NCBI GenBank assembly: GCA_947502505.1
Contig: CANNAE010000002.1
Coordinates: 1-64,000, forward strand
Reading direction: 5' to 3'
Length of the DNA stretch: 64,000 bases
Origin: an uncultured Planococcus sp.
GTDB taxonomy: Bacteria > Bacillota > Bacilli > Bacillales_A > Planococcaceae
Of this stretch, positions 26,967-37,919 are shown one piece after another (the first letter of the stretch is position 1; each line of letters opens with the position of its first letter). The position numbers and the translations under genes are program-made. The notes under the pieces are model-generated. The model saw nothing but the letters and a program-made list of their open reading frames with translations, was not told the DNA's origin and made no database searches.

Positions 26967-27002
26967 AAAAAACCCGCACAACTCAATGAGCTGTGCGGGT
27001 TT
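26967..27002. terminator. Terminator of kbl
   Basis: AAAAAACCCGCACA pairs with TGTGCGGGTTT with an inner CTC/GAG; works on the minus strand for kbl. Confidence 0.9.
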
Positions 27003-27006
27003 GGTC

Positions 27007-28197
27007 TTATTTGATGACGTTCAGTTCTTTGCCGACTTTTGCGTAGATCTCGATCGCTTCGTCGAGCATTTCTTTCGTATGTGCCGCTGTTGGCATATTG
27101 CGTACACGGCCTGTGCCGCGTGGGACTGTCGGGAAGACGATTGATTTCGCATAGACGCCTTCTTCGAACAAGCGTTTCGAGAATTGCTGAGTCAATTTTT
27201 CGTCGCCGATGATGCATGGCGTAATTGGCGTAGCAGAATCGCCGATATCAAAGCCAAGCTCTTTCAAGCCTTTTTTCAAATAATCGCCGTTGTCCCATAG
27301 CTTGTCGTGCAGTTCTGTTGAATCGATGATTTTTTGGACCGCAGCTGTCGTCGCTGCAACGTCTCCTGGTGTCACCGCTGTTGAGAATAAGAATGGGCGG
27401 GAGCGCACGCGCAGCCAGTCGATCAATTGCTTCTTGCCGGCTACATAACCGCCGACAACGCCGACTGCTTTCGAAAGTGTGCCCATCTGCATATCGACTT
27501 CTTTTTCCAAGCCGAAATGCTTCACGGTGCCTTTTCCTTTGCCTGTGACGCCTGAACCGTGCGCGTCGTCCACGTAAGTGATCAAGTCGAATTCTTTTGC
27601 GATTTCCACGATTTCCGGAAGTTTCGCGATGTCGCCGTCCATGGAGAAGACGCCGTCTGTGATGACCATGACTTTATTATATTGGCCGGATTCAGTCGCT
27701 TCTTTCGCTTTTTGGCGAAGATCTTCCATATCCGAGTGTTTGAACGCGATGATTTTCGCTTTTGACAAGCGGCAGCCGTCGATGATCGAGGCGTGGTTCA
27801 ATTGATCGGAAAGAATCGCATCGTTCTTGTCCATAACTGCAGAAATGGCCGCCATATTGCAATTAAAGCCGGATTGGAATGAAATCGCTGCTTCTGTTCC
27901 TTTGAACTCAGCCAATTTTTCTTCCAATTGCACGTGAAGGTCAAGTGTTCCGTTGATGGTACGGACAGCGCCTGCCCCGACACCGTATTTTTCGATCGCT
28001 TCGATCGCGACTTTTTTCAAGCCTTCATCAGTCGCAAGCCCTAGGTAGTTGTTCGATGACAAGTTGATTAGGTCCTTGCCGCCGATTTTGATGATTGCTC
28101 CATTCGGGCCTTCTACCGGATCGATTTCATTATATAGGCCTTGGTCTTTCAATTCCGTTAAGTTTTCTTCCAAAAACGCATCTAATTTTTTCGACAC
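27007..28197 (-). CDS. kbl: Glycine C-acetyltransferase (2-amino-3-ketobutyrate CoA ligase)
   Basis: A 396-residue pyridoxal-phosphate enzyme of the alpha-oxoamine synthase family. It cleaves 2-amino-3-ketobutyrate with CoA to glycine and acetyl-Co[12 protein letters not shown], the [15 protein letters not shown] segment and the PLP lysine in [14 protein letters not shown] are clear. I choose the GTG at 28197 (product [11 protein letters not shown]... read as Met) because AAGGA stands 8 bases before it; the longer ORF adds 12 residues without a site. It follows Tdh in the threonine pathway though the genes are not adjacent. Confidence 0.93.
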   Translation of the reverse strand: MSKKLDAFLEENLTELKDQGLYNEIDPVEGPNGAIIKIGGKDLINLSSNNYLGLATDEGLKKVAIEAIEKYGVGAGAVRTINGTLDLHVQLEEKLAEFKGTEAAISFQSGFNCNMAAISAVMDKNDAILSDQLNHASIIDGCRLSKAKIIAFKHSDMEDLRQKAKEATESGQYNKVMVITDGVFSMDGDIAKLPEIVEIAKEFDLITYVDDAHGSGVTGKGKGTVKHFGLEKEVDMQMGTLSKAVGVVGGYVAGKKQLIDWLRVRSRPFLFSTAVTPGDVAATTAAVQKIIDSTELHDKLWDNGDYLKKGLKELGFDIGDSATPITPCIIGDEKLTQQFSKRLFEEGVYAKSIVFPTVPRGTGRVRNMPTAAHTKEMLDEAIEIYAKVGKELNVIK

Positions 28198-28260
28198 AGT
28201 CCTCTTCCTTTCAAAAACAAATTCTGACTCCATCTTATCACACCGCCATTTTTTCCAAAA

Positions 28261-28287
28261 GAAAAAGCGGGCCTTAGGTGGCCGCTC
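28261..28287 (-). terminator. Terminator of the yhgE-like gene
   Basis: AGCGGCC pairs with GGCCCGCT (one bulged C), then UUUUUCUUUU on the minus strand. Confidence 0.75.
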
Positions 28288-28291
28288 TTCT

Positions 28292-29734
28292 TTACGCTAA
28301 TTCAGATACCGTCTTGCGTTCTTTCTGTAAGCGGAAATAATAGACGGTCCCGAGCAGTAATATCATCACCAATAACACAAGCACCAGAATCCACAACGCT
28401 TGCTGGAACGGGACGTTTCCTTCAAAGCCGAAAATGGATTCCCTTAACGCCTTGATTGCATAAGTCATCGGGGAATATGGGTGGACAGCTTGGAAAAAGC
28501 CATTCGTCAATTGGATGGGAAATGTCCCTTCACTGGCCCCAAGCTGCAAGACCAACAGCAAGATCCCGAGGAAATTCCCTACTTTATCGAAAGCGGCGAC
28601 CAAAAAGGACAAAATGAACATCCAAGTGTTGGAGATCACTAAAAGAATCAACAGGAAAGCCCCCGTGTTTTCAACCGGGATATTCAAAACCTTCAATATG
28701 AATACCGCGAGTAAAGCTGCTTGGAACGTTCCTTGTGCCAAAATGACCGACAACTTGCTGCCCCACCATCTCAGCAGCGTAGTCGATTCACGGTCGCGTG
28801 TCCGGAAAGGATAGATCGTGGAAAAAGCGATCGCCCCGACAAATAAACTGAGCGCAATAATATAGGGCGCAAAGCTCTGGCCGTAGTTTTCGACTTCCGT
28901 TACGGTTTCTTTATTGACCGTCACCGGTTCACTAATGAGCTTGGCATTTGCCGTTTCAAACGCATAAGCCGAAATTTCTTCCGAAGCAGCGGATAACTCA
29001 TCTCCTAAACTCGCCGATCCGCTTCCTAACTCATCGATGCCTTGGCTTATTTGCTTATTGCCCTCTGTCAATTTGGCCAGTTCTGCAGCCAGCGCTGAAG
29101 GCGATTGGCTGGCGAGGGTTTCCATGCCCTCTCCCAGCTGCCCTGCCGATTCCGCCAGCTGCTCCGCCCCATCCGTTAACTCTCCAGCACCGGAAGAAGC
29201 TTCTTTATAGCCCTCATTCATTTCATTTACCGTTTCAAATACTTTTTCGGTATACAATTCCCGGACTTCGGATGCCACAGCTGTTTCCACAGCCAAGACG
29301 CTTTGGTCGGCAATGGATTTTCCGGAATAGCTATAGCCTGGATTGGTTTCCACATCCAAAGCCATTTCCCTCGGCTTGTCGCTCAATAGAGAGGATGCGT
29401 TAGCGGAAAAGTCTTGCGGCAAAGTAATGGAAGCATAATAATCGCCTTTCACCACGCCTGCATGCGCTTCGTCACTTCCGACAAAATGCCATTCGAAATC
29501 GTCGTTGTCTTTTAGCTCCGCCACAATTTCCTCGCCGATTTGGATGTTTTCCCCGTCGAGTTCGGCTGTTTGGTCTTCATTGACGACCGCAATCGGAAGA
29601 TCTTCCGTTTTTCCATACGGATCCCACATGGAGGTTAAGAACGAAGCGCTGTAGATAACCGGTAAAAACATGACAGCGATGAGCGAGATAACGAGCATTT
29701 TTTTCGAGAACACCGTTTTCAATTCATGAATCAT
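28292..29734 (-). CDS. YhgE/Pip-family membrane protein (ABC-2-like)
   Basis: A 480-residue membrane protein: one N-terminal helix after [13 protein letters not shown], a long extracytoplasmic region (about residues 40-280) with Ser/Gly/Glu-rich repeats around [16 protein letters not shown], then about five C-terminal helices. This is the YhgE/Pip layout related to ABC-2 permeases; members are tied to export, phage infection or solvent tolerance, with no settled activity. It is shorter than B. subtilis YhgE. The ATG overlaps the marR stop (ATGA). The MarR gene in front suggests drug- or lipid-responsive control. Confidence 0.85.
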   Translation of the reverse strand: MIHELKTVFSKKMLVISLIAVMFLPVIYSASFLTSMWDPYGKTEDLPIAVVNEDQTAELDGENIQIGEEIVAELKDNDDFEWHFVGSDEAHAGVVKGDYYASITLPQDFSANASSLLSDKPREMALDVETNPGYSYSGKSIADQSVLAVETAVASEVRELYTEKVFETVNEMNEGYKEASSGAGELTDGAEQLAESAGQLGEGMETLASQSPSALAAELAKLTEGNKQISQGIDELGSGSASLGDELSAASEEISAYAFETANAKLISEPVTVNKETVTEVENYGQSFAPYIIALSLFVGAIAFSTIYPFRTRDRESTTLLRWWGSKLSVILAQGTFQAALLAVFILKVLNIPVENTGAFLLILLVISNTWMFILSFLVAAFDKVGNFLGILLLVLQLGASEGTFPIQLTNGFFQAVHPYSPMTYAIKALRESIFGFEGNVPFQQALWILVLVLLVMILLLGTVYYFRLQKERKTVSELA

Positions 29735-30189
29735 TGTTTGTCGCCATCCTTCTCCATTTTCAAGCAATGGACGATTTCATCCAATTGGCTCGTGAACTTT
29801 ATGATTTCGTCACCTGTAAAACGTTCAGCCAGCAAATCGTTTAGGTTTTCAAAGATGACTGTCTCGCTTATCACCAATAGTTCGGTTCCTTTTTGAGTGA
29901 TGGAAATGGCTTTTTTGCGTAAATCCTGATTAGTTAATATGGCAATTAAACCATCTTGCTCCAATTTTTTTATGCGATTAGAAATCGCTGTCTTAAAGAC
30001 CCCTTGGATGTCCGCTATTTCACTTTGGGAAATGGACGGATTTTTTTTGATGATCCGCAAGGTTTGTAATTGCTGCGGCGAATAGGCTTTCAATTCTTTG
30101 TGATTTGCAAATACATCCGCCACATAGGCATTCACTTCCAAAATAGCTTCACTGAATTTCGAGTAGGCTGTGAATAATTCCTGAGACAT
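29731..30189 (-). CDS. MarR-family transcription regulator
   Basis: 152 residues with the winged helix-turn-helix of MarR: QLQTLRIIKKNPSISQSEIADIQG, then the wing around LEQDGLIAILTNQDLRKKAIS. It probably represses its own operon with the downstream YhgE-like gene; two matching palindromes overlap the promoter. The inducer is unknown. Confidence 0.92.
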   Translation of the reverse strand: MSQELFTAYSKFSEAILEVNAYVADVFANHKELKAYSPQQLQTLRIIKKNPSISQSEIADIQGVFKTAISNRIKKLEQDGLIAILTNQDLRKKAISITQKGTELLVISETVIFENLNDLLAERFTGDEIIKFTSQLDEIVHCLKMEKDGDKQ

Positions 30190-30191
30190 TG

Positions 30192-30247
30192 GTATACCCC
30201 CTGTACTTATTTCCTTTTATAGTACACCCGCTGTACTATATATTCAA
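30192..30247 (-). promoter_or_regulatory. marR promoter with two operator palindromes
   Basis: On the minus strand a -35 TTGAAT (30242-30247) and -10 TACTAT (30219-30224) are 17 bp apart. A perfect palindrome TAGTACA-5-TGTACTA (30220-30238) fills the spacer and -10, and a second, looser copy GTATACCCCCTGTAC lies at 30192-30206 near the start site. The arrangement is typical of an autorepressing MarR protein. Confidence 0.75.
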
Positions 30248-30298
30248 GTATTTACTATGGATTTTTTCAATGCCTTGGATATGCCTAAAAAATTGCAG

Positions 30299-30325
30299 AA
30301 AAAAAAGCGGGCGAATGCCCGCTTT
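30299..30325 (-). terminator. Terminator of the yrrT-luxS-mccAB operon
   Basis: AAAGCGGGC and GCCCGCTTT arms with a 4-base loop, then eight U on the minus strand. Confidence 0.92.
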
Positions 30326-30333
30326 CCTAAAGC

Positions 30334-32399
<2,066 letters not shown>

Positions 32400-32410
32400 G
32401 CTGAGTCTCC

Positions 32411-32887
32411 TTATGCCGTTTCTTCTTTGAAAATTTGGCGCCACTCGTCTTTTTTCGACAGCATTTCTTTGGCGATTTCGTGCGCGCCTTCGAGGCTATG
32501 GCTTGCCGCCCAGCCGCATTGCACTTCGTTGCAAGCCGGCACTTCATCCGCTGCAATGACATCCTCCAAAGTGGCTTCCAAAATTCTTAGAATATCGTCA
32601 TAGCTATCGTGGTTGATCACTGAGATATAAAATCCAGTTTGGCACCCCATTGGCCCGATGTCGATGATCTGGTCCGAATGGTTGCGGCTATGCTCGGCCA
32701 TCATGTGCTCAAGCGAATGAAGGCCTGGCATGTCCATATGTTCTTTGTTCGGCTGTTTGAAACGGATATCGTATTTCTTGATGACGTCCCCGTTCGCGCC
32801 CGTTTTTTCTCCGGCCAAGCGGACGTACGGCGCCGCTACTTTTGTATGGTCCAAGTTAAAGCTTTCTACATTCATTTTTTTCATCAT
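32411..32887 (-). CDS. luxS: S-ribosylhomocysteine lyase
   Basis: A 158-residue iron-dependent lyase that splits S-ribosylhomocysteine to homocysteine and DPD, the precursor of autoinducer-2. The metal motif HSLEH and the catalytic Cys in MGCQTGFY are present, with [13 protein letters not shown] near the end. It lies inside the transsulfuration operon, where it supplies homocysteine to MccA. In B. subtilis this slot holds mtnN and luxS is elsewhere. Two ATGs in tandem at the start are equally possible. Confidence 0.96.
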   Translation of the reverse strand: MMKKMNVESFNLDHTKVAAPYVRLAGEKTGANGDVIKKYDIRFKQPNKEHMDMPGLHSLEHMMAEHSRNHSDQIIDIGPMGCQTGFYISVINHDSYDDILRILEATLEDVIAADEVPACNEVQCGWAASHSLEGAHEIAKEMLSKKDEWRQIFKEETA

Positions 32888-32897
32888 GATCTTCCTT

Positions 32898-33533
32898 TCA
32901 TCGTTTAGTTGCGTCCATTAAGAACACATAATCGTTCAGGCGTGTGAAGCTTACATCAAAACCGTTTTGCTGAAACAAGCTTTCTAGTACAGGCACTGTC
33001 GTATAGTGTTCACGTTTTAAGTCTTCCACGAGGTTTGCATGGCCCTCGCCTTCTTCGTAAACGATGCGCCCTTGTTTTGCCTCATCCGATTCAAAAACCG
33101 TATCGGCAAAAACAATTTTTCCGCCGCTCGGCAACAGTGAAGCATACAGCTTGATTGCCTGTTCTTTTTCTATATCCGTCAAGTGGTGGAAAGCATAACT
33201 GCTGACGAAGCTTTTCGGCTGTTGAAGCAGTTGGAAATCCAAAAAGTCCCCATCCAGCAGCACAAGGTCCGGGAATTTCTCTGCGGTGGCATTGCGCATC
33301 GCGGCATTTGGTTCAATGCCTGTGACGTCAAAGCCTTTTTCCAGAAGCGCCGCTGTCAGGTTGCCTGTGCCCGTTCCGAATTCCGCAACAGGGCTTACCG
33401 CTTTCTTCGCGACTGCCTCCAGAATATCCTTGTAGTTTTCGAAAACTGCTGCATATTCCGGATCTTCTCCGCCGACCGAGGCATCGTAGGTATGCACCCA
33501 CTCATCAAAGATCTCGACAAATTCTCTCCCCAT
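32898..33533 (-). CDS. yrrT: SAM-dependent methyltransferase YrrT
   Basis: A 211-residue class I methyltransferase with the SAM-binding loop [13 protein letters not shown] and the acidic GIEPNAAM step. It matches the YrrT protein that heads the yrrT-mtnN-mccAB operon of B. subtilis; its substrate is unknown. First gene here, with GGGAG before ATG and a candidate cysteine operator upstream. Confidence 0.88.
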   Translation of the reverse strand: MGREFVEIFDEWVHTYDASVGGEDPEYAAVFENYKDILEAVAKKAVSPVAEFGTGTGNLTAALLEKGFDVTGIEPNAAMRNATAEKFPDLVLLDGDFLDFQLLQQPKSFVSSYAFHHLTDIEKEQAIKLYASLLPSGGKIVFADTVFESDEAKQGRIVYEEGEGHANLVEDLKREHYTTVPVLESLFQQNGFDVSFTRLNDYVFLMDATKR

Positions 33534-33560
33534 AATTGCACTCCCACTCTCTTAAATGTT

Positions 33561-33594
33561 ATTATAAAGAAAACCAATAGTCTTACTAGGTTTT
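33561..33594 (-). promoter_or_regulatory. Promoter and candidate CymR-type operator of yrrT-luxS-mccAB
   Basis: On the minus strand a -10 TATAAT (33561-33566) is preceded by an inverted repeat AAAACCTAGT-3-ACTATTGGTTTT (33570-33594) covering the -35 zone. The half AAACCTAGTA resembles the repeat before tcyABC and, as far as I recall it, the left half of the B. subtilis CymR consensus. Assignment is inference. Confidence 0.5.
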
Positions 33595-33657
33595 ATTTAT
33601 AACATATGCAGTTGGCCAGTTCAACTGACAGGAATTAAAACGGTGATCCATTTCAAT

Positions 33658-33686
33658 AAAAAAAAGACCCGGCCTGCGCCGGATCT
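33658..33686 (-). terminator. Terminator of the YczE-like gene
   Basis: AGATCCGGC and GCCGGGTCT arms with a 4-base loop, then eight U on the minus strand. Confidence 0.9.
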
Positions 33687-33693
33687 TCGATTC

Positions 33694-34338
33694 TTACATT
33701 TTTAAAATAGGCGGCAATTCCGCTTGATGCTTCAAAATTAGCTGTTTCAGTAAAGTCTCGCTTTGTACGAGCGACACTTGGACCACCCGGCCAACCAATA
33801 ACGCGATCACGATGGTCCCGATACCGACCGGCCCACCGAGCATCCAGCCGAGCAGCGCGACCGCTACTTCGATGGACGTGCGGATTGTACTGACACTGAA
33901 GCCCGTCCGTTGAACCAAGATCAGCATCAAATCATCCCGCGGGCCAGCCCCCATTTTCGGCGCGACATACAAGCCGACGCCATAGCCCATCACGATGATG
34001 CCGGCGGTGAAAATCACTATCTGGCCAGCGAGGGAATGAATATCCGGGATGAGGTAATTGAATAAATCAATAAATAACCCGATCAACAGCATATTGAGCC
34101 AGGTTCCGAACTGCGGCCATTTGCGCCTGACGAGAGAAGTGGTGCTGATCAATGTGAATCCGGCGATGATCGACCACGAACCGATGGTCAGGCCAAAATT
34201 TTCATATAAGCCGACGTGCAGCACGTCCCAAGGCCCGATACCCAAACGGTCGCCTTTGATGGTCATTGAAATGCCCAGGCCGAGCAACATCATGCCGAAC
34301 AGGAAAAACAGCCACCGGTAATACATAGAAACTTTCAT
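33694..34338 (-). CDS. YczE/YyaS/YitT-family membrane protein
   Basis: A 214-residue protein with about five helices. GDRLGIGPWDVLHVGL and APKMGAGPRDDLMLIL are the twin motifs of the YczE/YyaS group. Function unknown; B. subtilis YczE is needed for surfactin-type synthesis by an unknown mechanism. AAGGAT precedes the ATG. Monocistronic. Confidence 0.85.
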   Translation of the reverse strand: MKVSMYYRWLFFLFGMMLLGLGISMTIKGDRLGIGPWDVLHVGLYENFGLTIGSWSIIAGFTLISTTSLVRRKWPQFGTWLNMLLIGLFIDLFNYLIPDIHSLAGQIVIFTAGIIVMGYGVGLYVAPKMGAGPRDDLMLILVQRTGFSVSTIRTSIEVAVALLGWMLGGPVGIGTIVIALLVGRVVQVSLVQSETLLKQLILKHQAELPPILKM

Positions 34339-34392
34339 CCTCTATCCTTCTTTCTTCTGGATCCTGCCAGTATAAAAAGCAGCAGGAACCAC

Positions 34393-34881
34393 TTACGGTT
34401 TTGCCGTCAATTCTGCAAAGTCCCCATTCGTTGCCTTCAGTAAATCTTCCGGCGACAGCTTCAACTGCGCACCAACCTTCCCGGCAGAAACAATGAGTTT
34501 ATCCAATTGCGAGGCTTGACCGGCGACGAATGTCCGGAACGGTTTTTTCATGCCGAACGGAGAACAGCCTCCGCGCACATATCCTGTGAGCGGCAAGATC
34601 TCTTTGACCGGCACCATCTCGACTTTCTTTTCGCCGCAGGCTTTTGCGGCCAGCTTTAAATCCAGCTCTTCGGCAACCGGCACGAGAAATACGTAATGGT
34701 TTTTGGAAGAGCCTGACGCAACAAGTGTCTTATAAACAGTCTCAATAGGCGCACCGATTTTTGCCGCCACCGATACTCCATCGATTTTTCCATCATCGGT
34801 GCTGTATTGGAACGGCTCGTAATCGATATTTTCACGGTCTAAAATGCGTGCGGCATTAGTCTTTGCTGCTTTTTTCGCCAC
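34393..34881 (-). CDS. ybaK: Cys-tRNA(Pro)/tRNA(Cys) deacylase YbaK
   Basis: A 162-residue YbaK/EbsC-type editing protein that hydrolyses mischarged Cys-tRNA(Pro). The conserved Lys lies in VYKTLVASGSSKNHYVFLVP and GYVRGGCSPFGMKK is the binding loop. The start is GTG (34881) with GGAGG 8 bases upstream, placed just behind the topB stop, so both are on one mRNA. Confidence 0.9.
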   Translation of the reverse strand: MAKKAAKTNAARILDRENIDYEPFQYSTDDGKIDGVSVAAKIGAPIETVYKTLVASGSSKNHYVFLVPVAEELDLKLAAKACGEKKVEMVPVKEILPLTGYVRGGCSPFGMKKPFRTFVAGQASQLDKLIVSAGKVGAQLKLSPEDLLKATNGDFAELTAKP

Positions 34882-34895
34882 CTTGCCCCCTCCTG

Positions 34896-37055
34896 TCAGT
34901 CGTTTTGCTCAAGCATTTTCTTCAAAGCGTCCGCCATTGCCGTATTTTGCGGCGGCTCATCTTGTTTCTTCAAATACTTATTGACGTCTTTCTTGTTCGC
35001 TTTCGATTGCCCGGCTTTTTTGCGTTTTTCAAAAGCCGATAGCTTTTCGCGATGTCCGCATTTGCAGACGAACATTTTATTGTCCCCATCGCCGACCATG
35101 TCCATGCGTTTATGGCAGTTCGGGCAGCGGGCATTTGTCTGCATCGAGACATTTTTCTTAAAGCCGCAGTCGCGTTCTTGGCATACGTGCATTTTGCCGC
35201 GTTTGCCGTTGACTTCGAGAAGCGGCTTGCCGCAATCCGGGCACATTTTGCCGGTAATGTTATCGTGTTTGAACTTTTTGTCGCTTGATTTGATTTCAGC
35301 TACCGATTTTTTCGAAAAAGCGACCATTTCGCTCATGAATTGCTCTTTTTTCAGCTGTCCCTTGGCAATTTTCGTCAATTGGGTTTCCCAATCGGCCGTC
35401 AATTTCGGGGATTTCAAGTCTTCCGGGACAAGCTCTAAAAGCTGGCGGCCTTTCGATGTAATCGTCAGGTCTTTGCCTTTTTTCTCGATCAGGAAGCTGT
35501 TGAATAATTTATCGATGATGTCTGCACGCGTCGCGACAGTTCCAAGGCCGCCGGTTTCACCGAGTGTCTGGATGAGCGCTTTCGATTCGCCCGCCATGAA
35601 CTGGGCCGGATTTTCCATCGCCCCGAGCAAGGTTCCTTCATTGAAAAACGCAGGCGGCTTCGTTTTGCCTTCGGTCAAGGTGATGCCTTTCAATTCCACG
35701 GCCTGCCCTTTTTCGAATAGCGGAAGCGTCGATTCGCCTTCCTCATCGGCGTCTTTATAAACGCGCTTCCAGCCTTCGTCGCGGATCGTGTTGCCTTTCG
35801 CCTGGAAGGTTTCCCCCGAAACGTCGAGCGTAACGGTCGTCCGGTCATATTCATGCTGTGGCAAGAAGACAGCCAGGAAGCGCCGGACGATCATGTCATA
35901 CAGTTTGTATTCTTTATCGCTGAGTTCGTGGAGCATCGGTGTTTCCTCGGTCGGAATGATAGCGTGGTGATCCGATACTTTCGCATCGTCGATCACGCCT
36001 TTTTGCGGAACGCCCGCACTTTTCAAGGCAGAGTTCGCAAGCGACCGATACTCGCCGACCTGCACCGCTTTGATGTGTTCCTTTAAAGTGCCTTTCATAT
36101 CGCTCGTCAAATGCTTCGAGTCGGTACGTGGATACGTGACGATTTTATAGCGCTCGTAAAGGTTCTGCAAAGTATTGAGCGTTTCTTTCGCGGACCAGCT
36201 ATAACGCTTGTACGCTTCTTTTTGCAATTCAGTCAAATCGAATAAGGGCGGCGCCGGCTGCTTTTTAGGCGCAATTTTAACATCTGTCACTGTGCCTTGA
36301 TGCGCCGCATCGAGTTTGGCGAATAAACGGTCGATTTTGTCTTTATCGAAACTCTGGGACGATTTGCCATCCGTCCAGATGAACGAAGCCTTGTCGCTGA
36401 TCGCCTGCAAGCCGTAATAAGGCTTTGGCTGGAAGTTGCGGATATCTTGTTCGCGCTCTGCAATCATCGCCAAAGTCGGCGTCTGTACGCGCCCTGTCGA
36501 CAATTGGGCATTATGCTTTACTGTCAAGGCACGCGTCGCGTTGATCCCGACCACCCAGTCTGCTTCTGCACGGGCGACCGCCGCCTGGAATAGGCTTTCA
36601 TAAGCCTTGCCGTCTTTCAGGTTTTGGAAACCGTCCTTGATCGCTTTGTCGGTCACAGAGGAAATCCATAGCCGCTTCACCGGCTTATTGACTTTGGCTT
36701 GTTCCAAAATCCAGCGCGCAACCAGCTCGCCTTCCCGCCCCGCATCGGTCGCGATGATGACTTCTTTTACATCCCCACGGTTCAACTGCGCTTTGACCGC
36801 ATTGTATTGCTTCATGGTCTGTTTGATCGGCACCAATTTGAACGGCTCCGGAAGAATCGGCAAGCTTTCCATTTTCCATTCTTTCAAATCGTTGTTGTAT
36901 TGTTCAGGCTGTGCATGCGTCACCAAATGGCCAAGTGCCCAAGTGACGATATATTGTTTGCCTTCCAAAAAACCGTTTCCTTTTTGAGAGCATCCGAGCA
37001 CTCGCGCGATATCGCGTGCAACGGACGGCTTTTCTGCAAGAACTACTGATTTCAT
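34896..37055 (-). CDS. topB: DNA topoisomerase III
   Basis: A 719-residue type IA topoisomerase that relaxes and decatenates DNA. The Toprim domain (EKPSVARDIARVLG, then IATDAGREGE) leads; the active-site Tyr is in VTYPRTDSKHL near residue 310. The C-terminus holds two Cys4-type zinc segments (CPDCGKP...CQERDCGF and CPNCHKR...CKCGH) and a basic tail. Length matches B. subtilis TopB. ybaK follows 14 bases downstream. Confidence 0.96.
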   Translation of the reverse strand: MKSVVLAEKPSVARDIARVLGCSQKGNGFLEGKQYIVTWALGHLVTHAQPEQYNNDLKEWKMESLPILPEPFKLVPIKQTMKQYNAVKAQLNRGDVKEVIIATDAGREGELVARWILEQAKVNKPVKRLWISSVTDKAIKDGFQNLKDGKAYESLFQAAVARAEADWVVGINATRALTVKHNAQLSTGRVQTPTLAMIAEREQDIRNFQPKPYYGLQAISDKASFIWTDGKSSQSFDKDKIDRLFAKLDAAHQGTVTDVKIAPKKQPAPPLFDLTELQKEAYKRYSWSAKETLNTLQNLYERYKIVTYPRTDSKHLTSDMKGTLKEHIKAVQVGEYRSLANSALKSAGVPQKGVIDDAKVSDHHAIIPTEETPMLHELSDKEYKLYDMIVRRFLAVFLPQHEYDRTTVTLDVSGETFQAKGNTIRDEGWKRVYKDADEEGESTLPLFEKGQAVELKGITLTEGKTKPPAFFNEGTLLGAMENPAQFMAGESKALIQTLGETGGLGTVATRADIIDKLFNSFLIEKKGKDLTITSKGRQLLELVPEDLKSPKLTADWETQLTKIAKGQLKKEQFMSEMVAFSKKSVAEIKSSDKKFKHDNITGKMCPDCGKPLLEVNGKRGKMHVCQERDCGFKKNVSMQTNARCPNCHKRMDMVGDGDNKMFVCKCGHREKLSAFEKRKKAGQSKANKKDVNKYLKKQDEPPQNTAMADALKKMLEQND

Positions 37056-37170
37056 AAGCTAAAACCCCTTTTCTACAGCGTCTAGTATAGCATTTTCTCT
37101 CCCTTTTTGTGCAGCGAGCATCTCTCCCTGCTGGCATGTGTTTGCGAACAAGCTTCTTGTTTCAGCCATA

Positions 37171-37196
37171 AAAAAACCTCCCGAGGGAGGTTTTTT
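37171..37196. terminator. Bidirectional terminator between flavin reductase and topB
   Basis: AAAAAACCTCC, CGAG loop, GGAGGTTTTTT. On the minus strand it ends the reductase gene. Confidence 0.9.
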
Positions 37197-37766
37197 TCAA
37201 TGGTCGTCGATATCGAGTGTTTCTTTCGATAAATGAGTGCTCATTTTAGCGTATTGGTTGAACACGCGTGCAAGTTCTCGCAGGCGGTCATGGACATCTT
37301 CATTGATGATGGCGTTCGTATCATCGAAATGGCTTGTATGCGTATAGACGTAATTCGGCGTCACCAAGCAGCGGAAATAATCGAGAATCGGCTTCAGCTG
37401 GTTTTCGATGACCAAATGATGCTGATACGTTCCGCCGTTTGCGACAATCGACACCGGCTTATAGCGCATCGTCCGCGGGTGAAGCATGTCGAATGCGTTC
37501 TTCAAGACGCCAGGAATCGACCCTTGGAAAATCGGCGAGGCGATGATATAGCCGTCCGCTTCTTCAAAACGGCGGACCATTTCACGCATGCTGTCATTGT
37601 ATTCGGCATTCGGGCGCCCGTCTACGAATTGATGCTCATACTCACTCATGCTCAAGATGCTCAATTCCATCTCCGGATTCGTTTGTTCCAGATAGACTTT
37701 GACCTGTTCCAATACAGCGCCGGTCTTTCGCCCAAGTATTGTTCCATCCACTAATAAAATTTTCAT
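37197..37766 (-). CDS. NADPH-dependent FMN reductase-like flavoprotein
   Basis: A 189-residue flavodoxin-like protein of the NADPH-dependent FMN reductase family. The phosphate-binding start is MKILLVDGTILGRKTG and the SPIFQGSIPGVLKNAFDML segment holds flavin contacts. It may reduce quinones, azo compounds or free FMN; no partner gene shows which. Upstream about 150 bp separate it from the antiporter. Confidence 0.85.
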   Translation of the reverse strand: MKILLVDGTILGRKTGAVLEQVKVYLEQTNPEMELSILSMSEYEHQFVDGRPNAEYNDSMREMVRRFEEADGYIIASPIFQGSIPGVLKNAFDMLHPRTMRYKPVSIVANGGTYQHHLVIENQLKPILDYFRCLVTPNYVYTHTSHFDDTNAIINEDVHDRLRELARVFNQYAKMSTHLSKETLDIDDH

Positions 37767-37919
37767 GATCCTGAATCCTCCTTGACTACGTATAAGCAGG
37801 CAACGAAACTGAGACTGCTTTTGCCATTGATTATCTGGTGCAGTGTATGCTGCAACTATAGTTAATCATAGCAAAGACACATTCCCCGTGCGCACCGATA
37901 GGGCTTATAATGAGAGATT

